Below are positions 43,336-46,043 of a DNA stretch of 46,043 bases, one piece after another; the first letter of the stretch is position 1; the number at the start of each line of letters is the position of its first letter. Source of the DNA: Deltaproteobacteria bacterium (GTDB lineage Bacteria; Desulfobacterota; Desulfobacteria; Desulfobacterales; SpSt-501); contig JACRCN010000008.1 in the NCBI GenBank assembly GCA_016219005.1, positions 1 to 46,043 on the forward strand, given 5' to 3'. The position numbers and the translations under genes are program-made. A model generated the notes under the pieces. It searched no databases. It worked only from the letters and a program-made list of their open reading frames with translations, and was not told the origin of the DNA.

Positions 43336-45150
43336 GTGATGGAGCCGCGCGCAAGCCGTCTTAAAACTTATCTCTGGATACTGATGATATTGTGGACCGG
43401 TGTTGTCCTGGGGCTTTTCCTATCGGACAGCCGGCACCTGGCCCATACAGTCAAAGACCTGGCGATTGCCGAAGCGAGGGCATATCTCAACAAAGACCAG
43501 GCAAGCAGGCTTTGGGCCGCATCCCATGGCGGGGTGTATGTCCCTATATCCGAGAAGACACAGCCAAACCCATTCTTGAACCACCTGCCGGAGCGTGACA
43601 TCCGAACCCCTTCAGGCAAAGCGCTTACCTTGATGAATCCGGCGTACATGATCCGCCAGATAATGGAGCAATATGCGGAACTGCATGGGGTCCGAGGCCG
43701 CATTACGGGTTTAAAGCACTTCAGTGAGGCAACTGCTCCGGATGATTGGGAAAAATTTGCACTCATGACGTTTAAGGGCGGTGATGAGGAACAGTTGGAA
43801 TTTTCGGAAATCGAAGGCGCCCCCTTTCTGCGGGTCATGCGGTCTCTCGCCACCGAACCAGACTGCCTGAAATGCCACGCTCATCAGGGGTATCAGGTGG
43901 GGGATGTTAGGGGCGGCGTTAGTGTGTCGGTTCCCATGGCATCTTACTTGAGCTATGCCGCCCAGGATATGAAAGTTCATGGTTTCTCGTATGCACTGCT
44001 ATGGTTGGCCGGGCTTGGGGGCGCCATTTGGGCCGAGCGCAAACTGGCGCGCAGCATGCAAGCGCGAGATCGTGCAGAAGAACAACTGCGGCTTTCGCAG
44101 AAAAATTATATGGCCGTGGTGGCGAACTCCTTGACGGGAATCTACATCAACCAGGACAAAATCGTGCGGTTCGCCAATGCGCGATTCGCCGAAATTCACG
44201 GATATGCCCCAAATGAAATAGTCGGTGTGAATGTACTTGACCTCGTCCACCCCGAAGACCGGAATTTTGTCGAAGAGTTAGGCGAAAGGCGCCTGAAGGG
44301 AGAGAATGTTGTCAACGAATATGAGATTCGATGCATCACCCGCGATGGAAAGACCATCTGGGTTCAACGCCGCAATACACTGATTGAATACGACGGGGCA
44401 CCCGCCATTTTGGGCAATGCGATCGACATCACCCGGCAGAAGGAGGTTGAAGAGACGCTTCGGGCCTCCGAGGAGCAGTTGAAAAAATTGTCGGCCAGAC
44501 TTTTGCGGCAACAGGAGATCGAGAAAAGAGACATTGCCAGGGGGATGCACGAGGACATCGCCCAATGCCTGAGCGCCATCAAGCTGCGTGTGGAATATGT
44601 ATTGGACGAACTCGGCGATGAAGGCCCTGACTCCCGCATGGACGCTTTAAGGCCTATCGTTTCTGACGTTCAACAAAGCGTGCGCTCCATCCGTAGAATG
44701 ACCCAGAATCTTAGACCCCTGCTGTTGGACAATATGGGCGTTGGTTCCGCCGTATCATGGATTTGCCGGGAAACAGCCAAAGCCCGCTCCGGCCTACGAA
44801 TTGAGCAACACATTGGCGTGGAGGAGTCCCGGATTCCTGACGACTTGAAAATAGTCGTTTTCCGAACCATTGAGGATGTACTAAAAAGTGTTTCCCGCTA
44901 TGGCAAGACAGGCTTGGTGGAGATTGTGCTGCAAGTCGTGGAGGACCTGATCGTGTTGACGATTAAAGCACCGATCACCTGCGAGCTTCAGGACCTGTCG
45001 ATTCCAGCAGGCATCCCATTTGACTATCTGGACATTCAAAAGCTGAAAGGTCGCGTCGAATCGTGCGGCGGCGCCTTCAAATTTGAGGGCCTTTCAGAAA
45101 GTGTGAAAACACTGGTTGCGTGCTGGCCGTTGGCACACGATCGCCACTAA
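43336..45150 (+). CDS. DUF3365 c-heme-type sensor histidine kinase with a degenerate ATPase domain
   Basis: A 604-residue protein: membrane segment (about 13-30), periplasmic DUF3365 sensor (31-215) with a heme c site CLKCH (177-181), a second membrane segment (about 220-240), a PAS domain (about 255-375), and a HisKA_3 domain with His405 in ARGMHEDIAQCLSAI. The C-terminal part aligns with HATPase, but the N box reads RTIEDVLKSVSRYG without the usual Asn, and the DxGxG and GxGL motifs are absent. It should bind heme and sense redox or gas, but may not bind ATP. Start is GTG 43336 or ATG 43339. Confidence 0.9.
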   Translation: MMEPRASRLKTYLWILMILWTGVVLGLFLSDSRHLAHTVKDLAIAEARAYLNKDQASRLWAASHGGVYVPISEKTQPNPFLNHLPERDIRTPSGKALTLMNPAYMIRQIMEQYAELHGVRGRITGLKHFSEATAPDDWEKFALMTFKGGDEEQLEFSEIEGAPFLRVMRSLATEPDCLKCHAHQGYQVGDVRGGVSVSVPMASYLSYAAQDMKVHGFSYALLWLAGLGGAIWAERKLARSMQARDRAEEQLRLSQKNYMAVVANSLTGIYINQDKIVRFANARFAEIHGYAPNEIVGVNVLDLVHPEDRNFVEELGERRLKGENVVNEYEIRCITRDGKTIWVQRRNTLIEYDGAPAILGNAIDITRQKEVEETLRASEEQLKKLSARLLRQQEIEKRDIARGMHEDIAQCLSAIKLRVEYVLDELGDEGPDSRMDALRPIVSDVQQSVRSIRRMTQNLRPLLLDNMGVGSAVSWICRETAKARSGLRIEQHIGVEESRIPDDLKIVVFRTIEDVLKSVSRYGKTGLVEIVLQVVEDLIVLTIKAPITCELQDLSIPAGIPFDYLDIQKLKGRVESCGGAFKFEGLSESVKTLVACWPLAHDRH

Positions 45151-45407
45151 TTCCTTATCGATGTCAGACACGATCCGACGATCGGAAATCTCCGCTCATT
45201 GAATCAGGTTTTTTTTCCGCATCCTTGTCCATCACCGACGTTTACTTCTTTTCCCACAGCCGCTCGCATCATTCTAATTCTAAATCTATCCCTCTTGACA
45301 TGAGCATGGGCTTGGTTATTGTAGCAGTCTACCGATAAACTCAGAGCACCCTCAGTAATTGGCACCTATTCCAGTTTCTGCCGGTAAATCTTGTTGAGAG
45401 TCCACCC

Positions 45408-45803
45408 ATGGATTCACCAAGGATCAGAGTAGCAATACTCGACGACAATGCAAAGTTCCGGAAATCTCTTGGGAAACTCATAGGAAAAGAGCCGGACATC
45501 CATGTGGTGGCAGAAGCCGAGACAGGCCTTGCCGGGATCAAAGAGGTGGAGGACCGGAAACCGGATGTTATCCTGATGGACAACCAAATGCCCTTCACCG
45601 ATGGCCTGGAAGCGACCGAAATGATTGTCTCCCGGTATCCGGATACCAGAGTCATCGTCCTGTCAATGCACTCAAAAAGCACCATTAGAGCAAGTTCATG
45701 CCAGACATGGGCATGTTATCCCTTGTGCGAGAACTGCAGTATCAAGGAGATCATTGCTGCAATCAGGGAAGTCAAAAACCGGGGCGAGGACCAGCTTGCC
45801 TGA
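45408..45803 (+). CDS. Stand-alone receiver protein with a damaged C-terminal half
   Basis: A 131-residue receiver of the NarL type: AILDDNAKFRKSLGKLIGKE, phospho-acceptor Asp in VILMDNQMPFTDG, and VIVLSMHSKS. After that the expected pattern (about ALxAGAxGYLLKD) is replaced by ASSCQTWACYPLCENCS, so the conserved Lys is not visible, with four Cys in 20 residues. The last helix (IKEIIAAIREV) is normal. No DNA-binding domain follows. It may be a phosphate sink or redox-tuned receiver for the kinase 257 bases upstream, or a decaying regulator that has lost its HTH. Confidence 0.82.
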   Translation: MDSPRIRVAILDDNAKFRKSLGKLIGKEPDIHVVAEAETGLAGIKEVEDRKPDVILMDNQMPFTDGLEATEMIVSRYPDTRVIVLSMHSKSTIRASSCQTWACYPLCENCSIKEIIAAIREVKNRGEDQLA

Positions 45804-46043
45804 TGGGTGAATCCCAGCATCTATTGCCGATAGCAACGATTCTTCCGCCGGGGTTCTTTTATCATCAGTGACTCTTCGCAGGCACTGTTAAGAGCATGTT
45901 TGACTGATCTTCGACAGTACGTTTTTTAAAGTCCAATAATTACGGCACACTACAAGATTGGCACGGGGTCTTGGCACTACCGTCTGGGTTTCGCGTTGGG
46001 TTCATAGTTCCCGGATGGTCGGCGGCAGCGCCACCCCGACGGC
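45804..46043. other. Right end of the window, no gene seen
   Basis: No plausible coding region or terminator was found. A TGGCACG word at about 45959 looks like half of a sigma-54 promoter, but the second half has the wrong spacing. Confidence 0.5.

Noticed and set aside
45958-45976. Sigma-54 promoter (TGGCACG...TTGGCA)
   Set aside because: GG and GC elements are 12 bases apart instead of 10, and no gene follows within the window.

Overview
The window is GC-rich, densely packed bacterial chromosome. It most resembles a Desulfobacterota (deltaproteobacterial) anaerobe: soluble-type succinate dehydrogenase/fumarate reductase subunits, a TRAP transporter beside a BKACE beta-keto-acid cleavage enzyme, many PAS-rich histidine kinases and decayed IS200 and IS21 remnants. 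This placement is inferred from gene content; there is no rRNA or other direct taxonomic marker here.

Layout. 1-1743: start of a gene leaving the left edge, a small unknown protein and a NarL/FixJ response regulator. 1972-2115: a MITE-like element whose relative lies at 12069-12251. 2209-5489: small unknown protein, sdhA, sdhB and a TPR protein, without a membrane-anchor gene. 5750-9046: a large NarX-type PAS/GAF kinase, a plausible partner for the regulator at 1081-1743. 9024-11556 (minus): a zinc-ribbon protein and an SPFH protein with three zinc ribbons. 12676-13126 (minus): a truncated tyrosine-recombinase-like gene directly 3' of tRNA-Arg(TCT). 13228-19864 (plus): a sigma factor with a histone-H1-like tail, a TPR lipoprotein, a LolB-like lipoprotein, CinA and an amidohydrolase.

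25889-19932 (minus): one apparent catabolic operon with TRAP dctP-dctQ-dctM, a DUF849/BKACE enzyme, a 3-hydroxyacyl-CoA dehydrogenase-type enzyme and an epimerase-type L-threonine dehydrogenase-like SDR. It looks like uptake of an organic acid followed by oxidation and acetyl-CoA-dependent cleavage of a beta-keto acid; the substrate is not known. Upstream are a palindromic operator candidate and an IS21 fragment. 26410-29383: alpha/beta hydrolase, 23S rRNA uracil methyltransferase and an HDAC-family deacetylase. 29528-31932 (minus): M48 peptidase overlapping a DUF898/YjgN membrane protein. 32226-33897: a secreted unknown protein behind a promoter with a palindrome, then a DMT exporter.

33973-45803 is a signalling region: a small conserved protein, a hybrid kinase of about 1,369 codons broken by one in-frame TAA, a second intact hybrid kinase of 1,279 residues, a decayed IS200 transposase, a structured leader with a candidate 29-codon ORF, a DUF3365 c-heme-type sensor kinase with an apparently dead ATPase domain, and an odd stand-alone receiver. 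The most unusual items are the structured leader plus degenerate heme-sensor/receiver pair, the nonsense-split kinase, the BKACE operon, the zinc-ribbon/SPFH pair and the sigma-factor tail.
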